Shown here piece after piece: positions 9,255-17,821 of a DNA stretch of 64,000 nucleotides (within the stretch, counting starts at the first letter, position 1; each line of letters begins with the position of its first letter). The notes under the pieces were generated by a model that saw only the letters and a program-made list of their open reading frames with translations, searched no databases and had not been told where the DNA came from. The stretch lies in the NCBI RefSeq assembly GCF_900104475.1, contig NZ_FNJR01000005.1:186001-250000 (forward strand), read 5' to 3'. The translations under genes and the position numbers were made by a program. This DNA is from Actinopolyspora xinjiangensis (GTDB taxonomy: Bacteria; Actinomycetota; Actinomycetes; Mycobacteriales; Pseudonocardiaceae).

Positions 9255-9448
9255 GTCGCCAGTCTCCCGGTGGACTTCGTGGGGCTCGCGGACGGTCCCG
9301 CGCGGCAGCGCGCCCGAGTGGGAGCGGGGCCGCCGACCCGCGATGCCGCCGACGCCCTCCGTCTCGGCCGTTCCGCCGAGTAGTGTTGCCGCCCCCGGTG
9401 GTAAGCAGCCGGGTGCGCCGACGAGCCGACCAGAGAGCCGGGAGAGAC

Positions 9449-10495
9449 ATGCGAGCAGACAGCACATTCGTCCGCGGCGGTTCCTCCGCCTCCGCCGACA
9501 GCGCCAACGGGCGGGGTAGCCCGCTCGGGATCGCCGTACTGGACGACTACCAGAACGTCGCCCGGGAGTTCGGGGACTGGCACACCCTTCCCCCCGATGC
9601 CGAGGTCGCTGTGTTCGACGAGCACATCGCCGATCCCGAGGAGCTGGTGCGCGAGCTCGAACCGTTCGACGTTGTCGTCGCGATGCGGGAGCGGACTCCC
9701 TTTCCCGCGACGGTGCTGCGCCGGCTGCCGAACCTGGAACTGCTGGTCACCACCGGTATGGGAAACGCGGTCATCGACATGGCCGCCGCCGCCGAACAGG
9801 GCGTGACGGTGTGCGGCACCGGCAACGGGATGCGGGAGGGAGCCGAGTGGGCTCCCACCGCGGAGCTCACCTGGGGGCTGATCCTCGCGCTGGCGCGGCG
9901 GATACCGGAGGAGGACCGCTCGGTGCGCGAGGGCGGCTGGCAGCACACCGTGGGCAAGGACCTGCTCGGCGGTACGCTCGGCGTCCTCGGGCTGGGGCGC
10001 CTCGGCTCCCAGGTCGCCACCGTGGGACGTGCGTTCGGGATGGAGGTGCTCGCTCACAGCGAGAACATCACCGAGGAGCGCGCACGGCAGGTGGGAGCTC
10101 GAGCGGTCGGGAGGCGGGAGCTGTTCGCCGAGTCCGACGTGGTGACCATTCACGTGAAGCTGAGTGAGCGAACCCGCGGTCTCGTGGGGCGTGCGGAACT
10201 CGACCTGCTGGGGCCGGAGTCATACCTGATCAACACCTCACGCGGGCCGATCGTCGACGAGCGGGAGCTGCTCTCCGCGCTGCACGAGGGCCGCATCGGT
10301 GGTGCCGGTGTCGACGTCTACGAGCGCGAACCGCTCCCCGCCGACGATCCGTGGCGCCGCGCCCCCCGCACGGTGCTCACCCCGCACCTCGGCTACGTCT
10401 CGGAAACCGTCTACCGGGCGTTCTTCACCGAAGCGGTGGAGGACGTCCGGCAGTACTTGGCGGGGGCACCGGTGCGGGTGCTCAACGCGAGCTGA
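9449..10495 (+). CDS. D-isomer-specific 2-hydroxyacid dehydrogenase
   Basis: 348 residues. NAD-binding domain with LGVLGLGRLGSQVATVGRAF (GxGxxG), the INTSRGPIVDERELLSAL segment, and TPHLGYVSE with the catalytic His. The catalytic Arg and Glu lie in the expected intermediate segments (NTSRG and VYEREPLP). It is related to the SerA/hydroxypyruvate reductase group but has no ACT regulatory domain. ATG 9449 follows GGGAGAG closely. The exact 2-oxo acid substrate cannot be told. Confidence 0.88.
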   Translation: MRADSTFVRGGSSASADSANGRGSPLGIAVLDDYQNVAREFGDWHTLPPDAEVAVFDEHIADPEELVRELEPFDVVVAMRERTPFPATVLRRLPNLELLVTTGMGNAVIDMAAAAEQGVTVCGTGNGMREGAEWAPTAELTWGLILALARRIPEEDRSVREGGWQHTVGKDLLGGTLGVLGLGRLGSQVATVGRAFGMEVLAHSENITEERARQVGARAVGRRELFAESDVVTIHVKLSERTRGLVGRAELDLLGPESYLINTSRGPIVDERELLSALHEGRIGGAGVDVYEREPLPADDPWRRAPRTVLTPHLGYVSETVYRAFFTEAVEDVRQYLAGAPVRVLNAS

Positions 10496-10504
10496 TCGAG
10501 TTTT

Positions 10505-10522
10505 CCCCGCTTCGGGGCGGGG
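10505..10522 (+). terminator. Weak hairpin after the hydroxyacid dehydrogenase
   Basis: CCCCGC/GCGGGG six-base stem with a six-base loop, 10 nt after the stop codon. No clear U-tract, so a weak terminator at best. Confidence 0.35.
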
Positions 10523-10596
10523 AGGTTTCCCCCTTCCCGGCAGGACCCGAGGGCGCCGCCGAGCGCGTCGGCTCGACAGCGGAGCACCGGTGGGCA

Positions 10597-10630
10597 CTCC
10601 CGCGCCCGTCCGCCCCGCCGGGCGCGGGAG
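10597..10630 (-). terminator. Strong hairpin between convergent genes
   Basis: Perfect 12-bp inverted repeat (CTCCCGCGCCCG and its complement) around a 10-nt loop, ending 6 nt past the stop of the LLM oxidoreductase. It lacks a U-run, as is common in actinomycetes, and may stop transcription from both sides. Confidence 0.7.
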
Positions 10631-10636
10631 CGACGG

Positions 10637-11683
10637 TCAGACCTCGTCGGCCAGCTTGCGCACCCGCTCGATCAGTGCGGTGCGTTCGGCGGCGCTGCCC
10701 GCCAGCGGGGTCACGTTCAGGGTGGTAACCCCCGAGTCGCGGAACGCGGCGATGCGCTCGCGCACGTGGCTCTCCGGGCCGATCAGGGAGGTCTTGGTCA
10801 GCAGTTCGCGAGGCACCGCCGCCGCGGCTTCCTCCTTCTTGCCGTCCAGGTAGAGATCCTGGATCCGCTCCGCCTCGGCCTCGTACCCGTAGCGACGGGC
10901 CAGATTGTTGTAGAAGTTCTTGCCCTTGGAGCCCATCCCGCCGATGTAGAGCGCCAGCATGGGGCGCATCGAGTCGAGCAGCTCCTCCAGATCCTCACCG
11001 ATGGCCAGCGGTGCCTGCACCACCGTGTCCAGCTCGGGCAGCGAGTCGTCCCGCTTGGCCTTGCCCTCGGCCAGCGGTTCTCCCCACACCTCGGCGGCCT
11101 TCTCCGGGACGTAGAAGATCGGTTCCCATGCCTCGGCGATCTCGGCGGTCATCGCCACGTTCTTGGGACCGATCGCCGCGATCATGATCGGGATACGCTC
11201 CCGGACGGGGTGGTTGACGAGCTTGAGGGGCTTGCCGAGACCGGTGCCCTGTTCGGTGGGCAGCGGGATGTTGTAGTGCTTGCCCTCGTGGGTGACCTTC
11301 TCCCTGCGCCACACCTGACGGCAGATCTCGACGAGTTCACGGGTGCGGCCCAGCGGTGCGCTGTAGGGCAGCCCGTGGAAACCCTCGATCACCTGCGGCC
11401 CGGAGGCACCGATGCCCAGGGTGAAGCGACCGTCGGAGACGAAGTCCAACCCGGCGGCCGTCATTGCGGTCAGCGTCGGTGTCCTGGTGTATATCTGCAG
11501 AATGCCGGAGGCTATCTCCAGGCGCTCGGTGCGGGCCGCTATGAACCCCAATTGGCTGACCGCGTCGAACGAGTACGCCTCCGGGACGTAGACGATGTCC
11601 AGCCCGGCCTTCTCGTAGTCGATCAACTCGTCGACCGTCTCCTTGAAACCTCCGCTGAAGTTCAGCGGCATCCCGATCCGCAT
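10637..11683 (-). CDS. LLM-class F420-dependent oxidoreductase
   Basis: 348 residues from ATG 11683 (MRIGMPLNFSGGF). It has the bacterial luciferase-like TIM-barrel pattern: DIVYVPEAYSFDAVSQLG, TERLEIASGILQIYTRTP, SDGRFTLGIGASGPQVIEG and IPIMIAAIGPKNVAM. Members from actinomycetes usually use the deazaflavin F420 rather than FMN. The physiological substrate is unknown. The open frame extends 28 codons upstream, but those residues are not family-like. Confidence 0.88.
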   Translation of the reverse strand: MRIGMPLNFSGGFKETVDELIDYEKAGLDIVYVPEAYSFDAVSQLGFIAARTERLEIASGILQIYTRTPTLTAMTAAGLDFVSDGRFTLGIGASGPQVIEGFHGLPYSAPLGRTRELVEICRQVWRREKVTHEGKHYNIPLPTEQGTGLGKPLKLVNHPVRERIPIMIAAIGPKNVAMTAEIAEAWEPIFYVPEKAAEVWGEPLAEGKAKRDDSLPELDTVVQAPLAIGEDLEELLDSMRPMLALYIGGMGSKGKNFYNNLARRYGYEAEAERIQDLYLDGKKEEAAAAVPRELLTKTSLIGPESHVRERIAAFRDSGVTTLNVTPLAGSAAERTALIERVRKLADEV

Positions 11684-12074
11684 GCTGCTCGCTTTCTGCC
11701 GGTTGCGTCGGCTGTGGGGGTCGCGTTCGTGTTGGCACGGGCCGCGACAGGGCCACCGATCGCACACAGGTTACCGACGAGTACGGCGATTCGGCAGTCC
11801 CGCACCTGGAATCCTCCAGGTTGGTTCTCGCCGTCGAGGGGTGAGCAGGCCCGAACCGCTGAGCGGCGGCTGACAGGAACCCCGGTGGAACCCGAGAGGG
11901 CGGCCGTGCGGGGCACTCGGAGCAGGAAGCGCGCGTGGCGAGTTCCCGGCGAGGGGCGTCCGCCCCGAGCCTCCAGTAGCACGACCGGAGGAATCACGGC
12001 GGTGGGCCGGAACACGGTGATCTTTCCGAGTAGCGTGGTGGCCGCGGACGGCAGCAACCACGGGAGGAAGCATC
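11684..12074. other. Intergenic region, 391 bp
   Basis: Divergent spacer between the LLM oxidoreductase and the holin-like gene. It must contain both promoters; I see no gene and no clear operator in it. Confidence 0.6.
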
Positions 12075-12473
12075 GTGGCGCTCGTAGTGCACATCCTGAT
12101 CACAGCCGTGGCGGTCTGGTTGACCACCGCACTGCCCGGTATCACGCTCGGGGACCAGGGAGCGGGAACCGAGGGCGTCGCCGCCCAAGCGTTGACACTG
12201 CTGGTCGTGGCCGTGGTGTTCGGCGTTGTCAACGCGGTGCTGAAACCGGTCGCCAAGACGTTGGGCTGCCTGCTCTACGTGCTCACGCTCGGCCTGTTCG
12301 GGCTCGTGGTCAACGCGTTGCTGTTCTGGTTGACCGGTTGGATAGCGGGCAGGCTTGAGCTGCCGTTCCACGTCGACGGTTTCTGGGCCGCCTTCTGGGG
12401 AGCGATCATCGTCACTGTCGTCAGCAGCGTGCTGCACGGGATAGTCCGCCGGACCACCTCGATCGGCGACTGA
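12075..12473 (+). CDS. Phage holin-like small membrane protein (PF04020 type)
   Basis: 132 residues with four membrane helices (about 4-20, 38-58, 64-90 and 100-122). The conserved pattern VFGVVNAVLKPVAKTL followed by LYVLTLGLFGLVVNALLFWLTGWIAG is typical of PF04020, the four-helix family annotated as phage holin-like but common on bacterial chromosomes. GTG 12075 has GGGAGGA 7-8 nt upstream. There is no phage gene nearby, so lysis is unlikely; the role is unknown. Confidence 0.85.
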   Translation: MALVVHILITAVAVWLTTALPGITLGDQGAGTEGVAAQALTLLVVAVVFGVVNAVLKPVAKTLGCLLYVLTLGLFGLVVNALLFWLTGWIAGRLELPFHVDGFWAAFWGAIIVTVVSSVLHGIVRRTTSIGD

Positions 12474-13054
12474 GAGCTGTTGCGCCGTACCGGTTACCGG
12501 GTTGTCGGCTTTTCGGCTCGGGGCCGCGGCAGGGGAGTGCTGGGTATCCGTTGATCGCTCTCCCCGCGGTCGGGTCTTCGGTTGTCGAGCGGCCGGAAGA
12601 ATCGATCCGTTCCGAGCGGGGACGATGAGCGCTCGGTGTTCGCGGTCCTGACGACACATTCGGTTTTCGGTTGGGCGCGAACGGTTGTCAAATGATTGTG
12701 GTGTCCGGGGCGAAGGGCGTTCTTGCCACGGTTGATCGGAGCGTTCCGCCCGGTGCGGGCCGAATGTAAGGATTCACCGTGTTACCGCGCGGGTGTGAAA
12801 ACCAGGAACGAACCCCGAGCCGTACATGAATCCCCGCTCGAGATTGTGATTTCGACTCGCTGTCGCCGATCGGTCGCTGTCGGTGACGGGCTCGGTGGAT
12901 ATCGAGGTCTCGGGGGAGGAAGAAACCCCGCCCAGGGGAGGACTTCGGTCGAGCCGGAGCTCTACACGATCGTGGGAGACGAGTAAAGCGCACGAATTAC
13001 AGTGTGATTCCAGGGTTTACCCGAGGGAAGGAAACCAGGACTTCCGAAAGTGAA
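12474..13054. other. Intergenic region, about 580 bp
   Basis: No supported gene on either strand. Base composition is a little lower in GC than the genes around it. It ends with the motif at 12995-13015. Confidence 0.55.
12995..13015 (+). promoter_or_regulatory. Shared 21-bp motif, copy 2
   Basis: AATTACAGTGTGATTCCAGG-type site that agrees with 2315-2335 at 17 of 21 positions. It lies downstream of the tRNA-Val terminator. Function unknown. Confidence 0.25.
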
Positions 13055-13083
13055 ACTCCCCGAGGCGGCATACCCCGGGGAGT
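13055..13083 (-). terminator. Terminator of tRNA-Val(CAC)
   Basis: Eight-base stem ACTCCCCG/CGGGGAGT with a 13-nt loop, starting 8 nt past the tRNA 3' end, followed on the minus strand by TTCACTTTC. Confidence 0.65.
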
Positions 13084-13091
13084 GAGTTCCG

Positions 13092-13166
13092 TGGTGGGCG
13101 ATGCTGGGTTCGAACCAGCGACCTCTTCGGTGTGAACGAAGCGCTCTCCCGCTGAGCTAATCGCCC
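13092..13166 (-). tRNA. tRNA-Val (anticodon CAC), CCA encoded
   Basis: Cloverleaf with acceptor GGGCGAT/ATCGCCC, D-arm AGCTCAGCGGGAGAGC, anticodon stem CTTCG/CGAAG around loop TTCACAC, T-arm GGTTCGAACC, discriminator A and a genome-encoded CCA. Reads GTG codons. Confidence 0.97.
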
Positions 13167-13215
13167 GTCGTCGCCGTCCTCTGTCAACGACACCGAGAAG
13201 CTTACACGATCCTTT

Positions 13216-13626
13216 TCAGGCGTCGAACAGGGGGGAGGCCAACCAGCTCCATTCCAGACCGAGAGCGTTTGCGACCAGCTCAAAGGCGCCGATGAGCCAG
13301 AGGGTGGCCACCACGACGAGTCCGGTGGCGGTCATCACCGCCAGGCGTGTGACGGGGTGCTGGCGGGACAGCCAACCGATCCAGCGCTGGTAGTGGTGTT
13401 TGGCGAACATGTTCACGTGATGAGCCCAGGCGAACTCCGTGGCGAGCAGGCCGAGGCCCGCGAACACGCACAGCCACCCGGGTCCCGGGTAAGGGATCAT
13501 CACGATTCCCAACAGCAGGACGATCCCGCCGACCAGGCCGAGAGTGAAGCGGTACAGGGTGTTCAGTGCCGGCTTGGCGCGTATCCGTTCCCTGCGCGAG
13601 CGGAGTCGCTCTCGCAGGCGGTGCAC
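13216..13626 (-). CDS. TIGR02611-family PGPGW membrane protein
   Basis: 136 residues. A basic N-terminus (RLRERLRSRRERIRAKP) leads into a first membrane hairpin containing the family signature IPYPGPGWL at about 46-54. A third hydrophobic helix follows at about 98-118. The family is restricted mostly to actinobacteria and has no known function. Start taken at GTG 13626; the frame upstream is less convincing. Confidence 0.85.
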   Translation of the reverse strand: MHRLRERLRSRRERIRAKPALNTLYRFTLGLVGGIVLLLGIVMIPYPGPGWLCVFAGLGLLATEFAWAHHVNMFAKHHYQRWIGWLSRQHPVTRLAVMTATGLVVVATLWLIGAFELVANALGLEWSWLASPLFDA

Positions 13627-14451
13627 GCGGGCCCGCCAGTCCGAGAGGTGTGCGTGCTGCGGCTCGTTCTCCCGCTGCTGTGAACCGGGCTCTGCTGTCT
13701 TGCTCAGAACACACCTGCCAGCTGACTGATCCTACTCCTTCGGGGGGCCTCGCCCGCTAGTGTCCCAGCCTACGTGGCGCGGGGGCGTCTGTAGAGTGGC
13801 TCGTGCGGCGCATATTTCCGTTCGTGGCCCCCGGTCGCGTGCGCGGCGGTATCGCGATCGTGTATATCACAATGTGACCCCGGTCTCGCTTTTGGGCGTC
13901 GGGTTCAGGCGTGAGAACCCTTCCCGGGAGTATTTGATATTAGCCCGTTTTGGTGAATATTTGTGGTGTGCCTCTCCCTCGGCTCTTGTGCGAAACGGCT
14001 CGTCGTATAACTATCGACTATCCTGAAATCAGCGTCCCGCGGTGGTCGAAGCGTCGGTCGGGAGTTGGAGCGTTGTGGTGGCCGTCTGGGGGCGTTGACT
14101 ACGGGTTCGTGCACGAGCTCCACCGTGGGTGGTGCGAGTGGGCTGTGCGAAAGGTCCGGAAGCACTATTACGGGTTACCGCGGAACCGGCCGGGTTTTCG
14201 ATCGTGGGATCGGTGCCCGCTGGTTTTCTCCGGCGTGGCGGGGGTGAGGCTCGGTTGGTGAATCGTGGAATTTCTCGCCCTTCGGAGTCGTTGACTACGC
14301 TGCGGAGTTCGGTGGTAGCTCAGCGAATTAATTTTACCCCGTACGGGTGATCTATTCGTCGGTTGCGAGCGAACGGACCCGGATAACCGTCACAACTGTG
14401 TTGCTCGGTCGATTTCGCGACGGCCGGGAGGGAGTTAGGAAGGCGAGGACG
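13627..14451. other. Long non-coding region upstream of ssgB, 825 bp
   Basis: Contains no supported gene. It is clearly richer in A/T than its surroundings, especially 13920-14040 and 14310-14400. It includes a palindrome TCACA-A-TGTGA at 13867-13877 and several TA-rich hexamers that could be -10 boxes. It probably carries the developmental promoters of ssgB and possibly a long leader or an unrecognised small RNA. Confidence 0.5.
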
Positions 14452-14877
14452 ATGCGTAACGATCATGTGACCCTTCGCTCGACAGCGGTGTTCGATCTGC
14501 TGGCTCCGCAGACGCCCGCCGTGCCCGTTCAGGTGGAGCTGCGTTACGACACCCGCGACCCCTACGCCGTTGTCGCGGCGTTCCGTACCGGTCGTTCAGG
14601 CTGGGTCGAGTGGGTGTTCGCCCGTGATCTGCTGGCCGACGGGCTGATCGCGCACGCGGGCGAGGGCGACGTGGCGATCAGGCCCGCCGCCGACGATCCG
14701 GAGGTCGTGGTGATCGAGTTGAGCTCCCCCTCGGGGCACGCCGTCTTCGAGGCCTCGGCCCAGGAACTCGCGGACTTCCTGGACCGCACCTACGACGTCG
14801 TGGTGCCCGGCAACGAGAGCCTCTGGGTCAGCATCGACGAAGCGCTGACGAGGCTGCTTCCGCACGACCTGTCGTGA
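14452..14877 (+). CDS. ssgB: SsgA-family sporulation/cell division regulator (SsgB-like)
   Basis: 141 residues, the usual length for SsgA-like proteins. Recognisable blocks are VPVQVELRYDTRDPYAVVAAF, WVEWVFARDLLADGL, GEGDVAIRP and LSSPSGHAVFEASAQELADFL. In Streptomyces SsgB marks sites of sporulation septation and recruits FtsZ together with SsgA. A single SsgB-type protein is what non-Streptomyces sporulating genera keep, so this is probably the SsgB orthologue. ATG 14452 is preceded by a GCGAGGA purine tract. The long A/T-rich leader is described separately. Confidence 0.9.
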   Translation: MRNDHVTLRSTAVFDLLAPQTPAVPVQVELRYDTRDPYAVVAAFRTGRSGWVEWVFARDLLADGLIAHAGEGDVAIRPAADDPEVVVIELSSPSGHAVFEASAQELADFLDRTYDVVVPGNESLWVSIDEALTRLLPHDLS

Positions 14878-15059
14878 TCGTGTTGGGGGGGTCCGGTGTC
14901 GCGGCGGCAGGCTCTACGGTGGTGGCGGGCTCCGGCCCGCTGCAGTGCTCGTGTCTCGGATGGGACCCCCCGGTTTGATCGCCGTTCACGGCGTGGTCTA
15001 GAGTTTTGTCCGAACACGGCGGAGGCGCCGAGCGGAGAACTTCGGTGACGTCGTGGGAT

Positions 15060-15131
15060 GCGGATGTAGCGCAGCGGTAGCGCATCACCTTGCCAAGGTG
15101 AGGGTCGCGGGTTCGAATCCCGTCATCCGCT
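15060..15131 (+). tRNA. tRNA-Gly (anticodon GCC)
   Basis: Acceptor GCGGATG/CATCCGC, anticodon loop TTGCCAA, T-loop GTTCGAATC, discriminator T, no encoded CCA. First gene of a three-tRNA cluster. Confidence 0.97.
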
Positions 15132-15178
15132 CGGTGGCCGCCCGGCTCGTCTGACCGACGTTGTCGGCCGGTGGTTTC

Positions 15179-15250
15179 GGCGGAGTGGCCGAGTGGCTTA
15201 GGCAAGGGCCTGCAAAGCCCTGTACGCGGGTTCGATTCCCGCCTCCGCCT
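15179..15250 (+). tRNA. tRNA-Cys (anticodon GCA)
   Basis: Acceptor GGCGGAG/CTCCGCC, anticodon stem AGGGC/GCCCT around loop CTGCAAA, T-arm GGGTTCGATTCCC, discriminator T as expected for tRNA-Cys, no encoded CCA. Confidence 0.96.
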
Positions 15251-15251
15251 C

Positions 15252-15323
15252 GCGCGATTAGCTCAGCGGGAGAGCGCTACCTTGACACGGTAGAGGTCAC
15301 TGGTTCGATCCCAGTATCGCGCA
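15252..15323 (+). tRNA. tRNA-Val (anticodon GAC)
   Basis: Acceptor GCGCGAT/ATCGCGC, anticodon stem CTACC/GGTAG around loop TTGACAC, T-arm TGGTTCGATCCCA, discriminator A. It begins 2 nt after tRNA-Cys, so the cluster is probably one transcript. Confidence 0.97.
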
Positions 15324-15336
15324 CCGAATGAGCGAT

Positions 15337-15350
15337 CCGGCTTTCGCCGG
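15337..15350 (+). terminator. Short hairpin after the tRNA cluster
   Basis: CCGGC-tttc-GCCGG followed by TTGT, 13 nt past the last tRNA. Five-base stem only. Confidence 0.4.
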
Positions 15351-15505
15351 TTGTCCGGACAGCGGCTCAGGAGCCTCTACCGCTCTGCTCGCGCGTGGTT
15401 TTTTCCGTGCTTCTCCCGGGCGGGGAGATCCCGGCGGCCCGAGTCGATGGCCGGGATCCCCTCACCGCTGGTTCCGCGCGGTTCGGGTCGTTTTTCCCGC
15501 TGGTC

Positions 15506-16220
15506 TCACCAGGGCATCTGGCTGCCGTCCCAGGAGTGGAACAGGCCGGTCGGTTCGTCGTCGGCCAGCATGGCCAGCCGGATCGCTGCCTCGGCGGCCT
15601 CCGCCGGATCCCCGCCGCTCCTGGCGGCGCGCCCGTTGAGATCCGTTTCCCGCAGCCCGGGGGCCAACGAGTTCACTCTGAATCCTTCCTCCGCGAGTTC
15701 GTGGGAGTAGAACACCGTCAGCGCGTTCAGCGCCGTTTCAGAGGAACGGTAGGCCGCGTCCGTCCCCGTGGTGGAAAACCACTGGTTCGGCCCCGGTGCT
15801 CAGGTCGAGCGAGGCGGTGCCGCTGGACACGTTCACGATCCTGGGACGGTGGGAACGGCGCAGCGCGGGCACGAAGGCGTTCGTGACGGCCACCACCCCG
15901 AACAGGTTCGTCTCGTAGGTCCGCCGGAAGCTGTCGCGATCGGTCTCCGTCACCGGCACCTCGTCGGCGCTGATGCCCCGCGTTGTTCACCAGGATGTCC
16001 AGCTCGTCGAGTTCCCGCGCGGCGCGTGCGATACTCGTGTCGTCGGTGACGTCGATCGGCGGCACCGCGACGTCACCACCGATCTCCTCGGCGGCCGCGA
16101 GTCCCCGTGCGGGGTCTCGCGAACCGAGGTGGACCCGTCCCCAGCCGTGACCAAGAGGCGCGCGATCTCCTTGCCGATGCCCTTGTTGGCACCGGCCACC
16201 AGTGCAGTGGAATCGTTCAT
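15506..16220 (-). pseudogene. Short-chain dehydrogenase/reductase, broken by three frameshifts
   Basis: Reading the minus strand from ATG 16220, the N-terminal cofactor motif TALVAGANKGIGKEIARLL is followed by a shift near 16150. A second frame carries HLGSRDPARGLAAAEEIGG and DELDILVNNAG. Near 15985 it shifts again to PVTETDRDSFRRTYETNLFG and RPRIVNVSSGTASLDLS. Near 15795, within a GGGG run, it shifts to AAYRSSETALNALTVFYSHELAEE and on to the normal C-terminus FHSWDGSQMPW. Joined, this is a full-length SDR of about 237 residues. The catalytic YxxxK reads YRSSE, so the Lys is also lost. These are multiple independent lesions, hence a genuine pseudogene. Confidence 0.85.
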
Positions 16221-16230
16221 GGCATCGAGC

Positions 16231-16806
16231 GTGCGGCTCGGCGCGGCCGAACGCGTTCACCTGTTCCGGACGGCCGGGGTGAGTCCGGAGCCCCCGCTTC
16301 GTCCTCCCCACCGGGTTGGTCAGCGGGTGGAACGAATGCCGCGCCGGATGCCGGACGTGGCGGCGGTGGTGACCGACGCTCATTACGATGTCGTCGCGTT
16401 CACCCCGCTCGCGGACGTACTACTCGGTGACCTCCGGCGGGAGCCGAACCCGATCCGCAGGCACTTCCCGGGTGGCGAGATCCGGGAAACCTCCGGCGGG
16501 GAGGAGTTCGCGTGGATCGCGGTGTCGCGGCTGCGCGGTTCCCTCGCGCGTTACCCGTTGGACGAGTCACTCGACGCGCTGGTGTCGGAGCTGCGAACCG
16601 AGAGCCGGGAGTTCGAACGGGCGTGGCACACGGCCCTGGTGCGCGTGCCGAGTCACCGCCGGAGGACGATCACTCATCCGCGAGCGGGCCCGTTGCGGCT
16701 CAACTGTGACGTGATGCCGCTGCCCGAGGACGACCAGCAGCTGGTGTTCGTGACCGCGGACCGGGGCAGCTTCGAGGAACGAGCACTGCACCGGCTGCGA
16801 GAGTAA
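16231..16806 (+). pseudogene. MmyB-like XRE regulator lacking its DNA-binding domain
   Basis: From about 16240 the sequence encodes the linker and ligand-binding half of an MmyB-type (PF17765) regulator: AERVHLFRTAGVSPEP, then VVTDAHYDVVAFTPLADVLLG, ALVSELRTESREFERAW and the closing LRLNCDVMPLPEDDQQLVFVTADRGS. The N-terminal helix-turn-helix, normally about 70 residues before this point, is absent; the divergent broken SDR begins 10 bp away instead. GTG 16231 could start a 191-residue HTH-less protein. MmyB regulators and this SDR type often form divergent pairs, so both halves of one unit appear to be decaying. Confidence 0.75.
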
Positions 16807-16835
16807 CGCGTACCGAAGCCGTTCCGCGCACGAAC

Positions 16836-16885
16836 TCCGCCCGCCCGTCCCCCGATCGGCGGTGACAGCGGGACGAGCGGGCGGA
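16836..16885 (-). terminator. Hairpin after the proline dehydrogenase
   Basis: Sixteen-base inverted repeat with one mismatch (TCCGCCCGCCCGTCCC against GGGACGAGCGGGCGGA), 18-nt loop, 9 nt past the stop of the minus-strand gene. Probably bidirectional. Confidence 0.75.
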
Positions 16886-16894
16886 AGCGCGTAC

Positions 16895-17821
16895 TCAGCG
16901 CGTCAGCAGTGAGCGCAGGAAGAACCCGATGTTGGCCGGTCGCTCGGCCAGCCTGCGCATGAAGTAGCCGTACCACTGTTCGCCGTAGGGCACATAGACG
17001 CGCACGTTGTGCCCCCCGGCGGCGATGCGGCGCTGTTCGGCGGGCCGGATGCCGTAGAGCATCTGGAACTCGTAGCTGTCGGCGCTCCGACCGGCACGGC
17101 CGGCCAGCTCGGTGGCGATGGCGATCATGCGGGGGTCGTGGGTGGCGATCATCGGGTACCCCTCGCCGGTCATCAGCGCCCGCATGCAGCGCACGTAGGA
17201 CCGGTCCACCTCCTGTTTGTCCTGGAAGGCGACCGAGGACGGCTCGGAGTAGGCGCCCTTGCACAGCCGGACCCTGGATCCCGCCGTGGCCAGCTCCCGA
17301 CAGTCCTCCTCGGTGCGGTGCAGGTAGGCCTGCAGCACCGCTCCCACCCACGGAAAGTCCACGCGCAGGTCGGACAGGGTCCGCAGCGTCATGTCCGTGG
17401 TCGTGTGGTCCTCCATGTCCAGGGTGACCGTGGTCCCCACGGCGGCCGCGGACTCGCAGATCCTGCGGGCGTTGTCCAGCGCGATCTTCTCCCCGTCCGG
17501 GGAGAGCTGCTGCCCCACGGCCGAGAGCTTCACCGACACCTCGGCACGCCCGGCCAGACCGGCGGCGTGCAGTTCGGAGAGCAGTCCCTGGTACGCCCGT
17601 ACGGTGTCCTCGGCCTGCTGGGCGTCGGTGGTGTCCTCACCCAGGTGATCCAGGGTGACGTGCAGGCCCTCCTCGGCCAGGCGGCTGGTGACACCGATCG
17701 CCTGGTCGGACTCGGACCCGGCCACGAACCGGTCCACCACCGTCCGGGTCAGCGGATTGGCCTCCACGAGCCGGCGCATCGCACCGGACCGGGCCGCGGC
17801 CAGCATCACACTGCGCAGCAT
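16895..17821 (-). CDS. putB: Proline dehydrogenase
   Basis: 308 residues, the size of the monofunctional actinobacterial PRODH. Conserved FAD/substrate motifs are present: VSVKLSAVGQ, VTLDMEDHTTTD, AVLQAYLHRTEED, VRLCKGAY, ATHDPRMI and the C-terminal YEFQMLYGIRPAEQRR and RVYVPYGEQWYGYFMRRLAERPANIG segments. It oxidises proline to pyrroline-5-carboxylate at the membrane, passing electrons to quinone. ATG 17821 follows GAGGAGATGAGAC. It lies 256 bp after the P5C dehydrogenase gene on the same strand, so the two complete the proline-to-glutamate pathway. Confidence 0.95.
   Translation of the reverse strand: MLRSVMLAAARSGAMRRLVEANPLTRTVVDRFVAGSESDQAIGVTSRLAEEGLHVTLDHLGEDTTDAQQAEDTVRAYQGLLSELHAAGLAGRAEVSVKLSAVGQQLSPDGEKIALDNARRICESAAAVGTTVTLDMEDHTTTDMTLRTLSDLRVDFPWVGAVLQAYLHRTEEDCRELATAGSRVRLCKGAYSEPSSVAFQDKQEVDRSYVRCMRALMTGEGYPMIATHDPRMIAIATELAGRAGRSADSYEFQMLYGIRPAEQRRIAAGGHNVRVYVPYGEQWYGYFMRRLAERPANIGFFLRSLLTR

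Noticed and set aside
12075-12473. Holin-like gene as evidence of a prophage
   Set aside because: PF04020 proteins are ordinary chromosomal membrane proteins, and no phage structural, lysis or integrase gene is nearby.
12696-12986. 96-codon plus-strand frame
   Set aside because: No ribosome site, no coding bias and no recognisable pattern.
15060-15323. tRNA cluster as an integration site
   Set aside because: No integrase, phage gene or duplicated tRNA 3' end was seen around the cluster, although decayed genes follow it.
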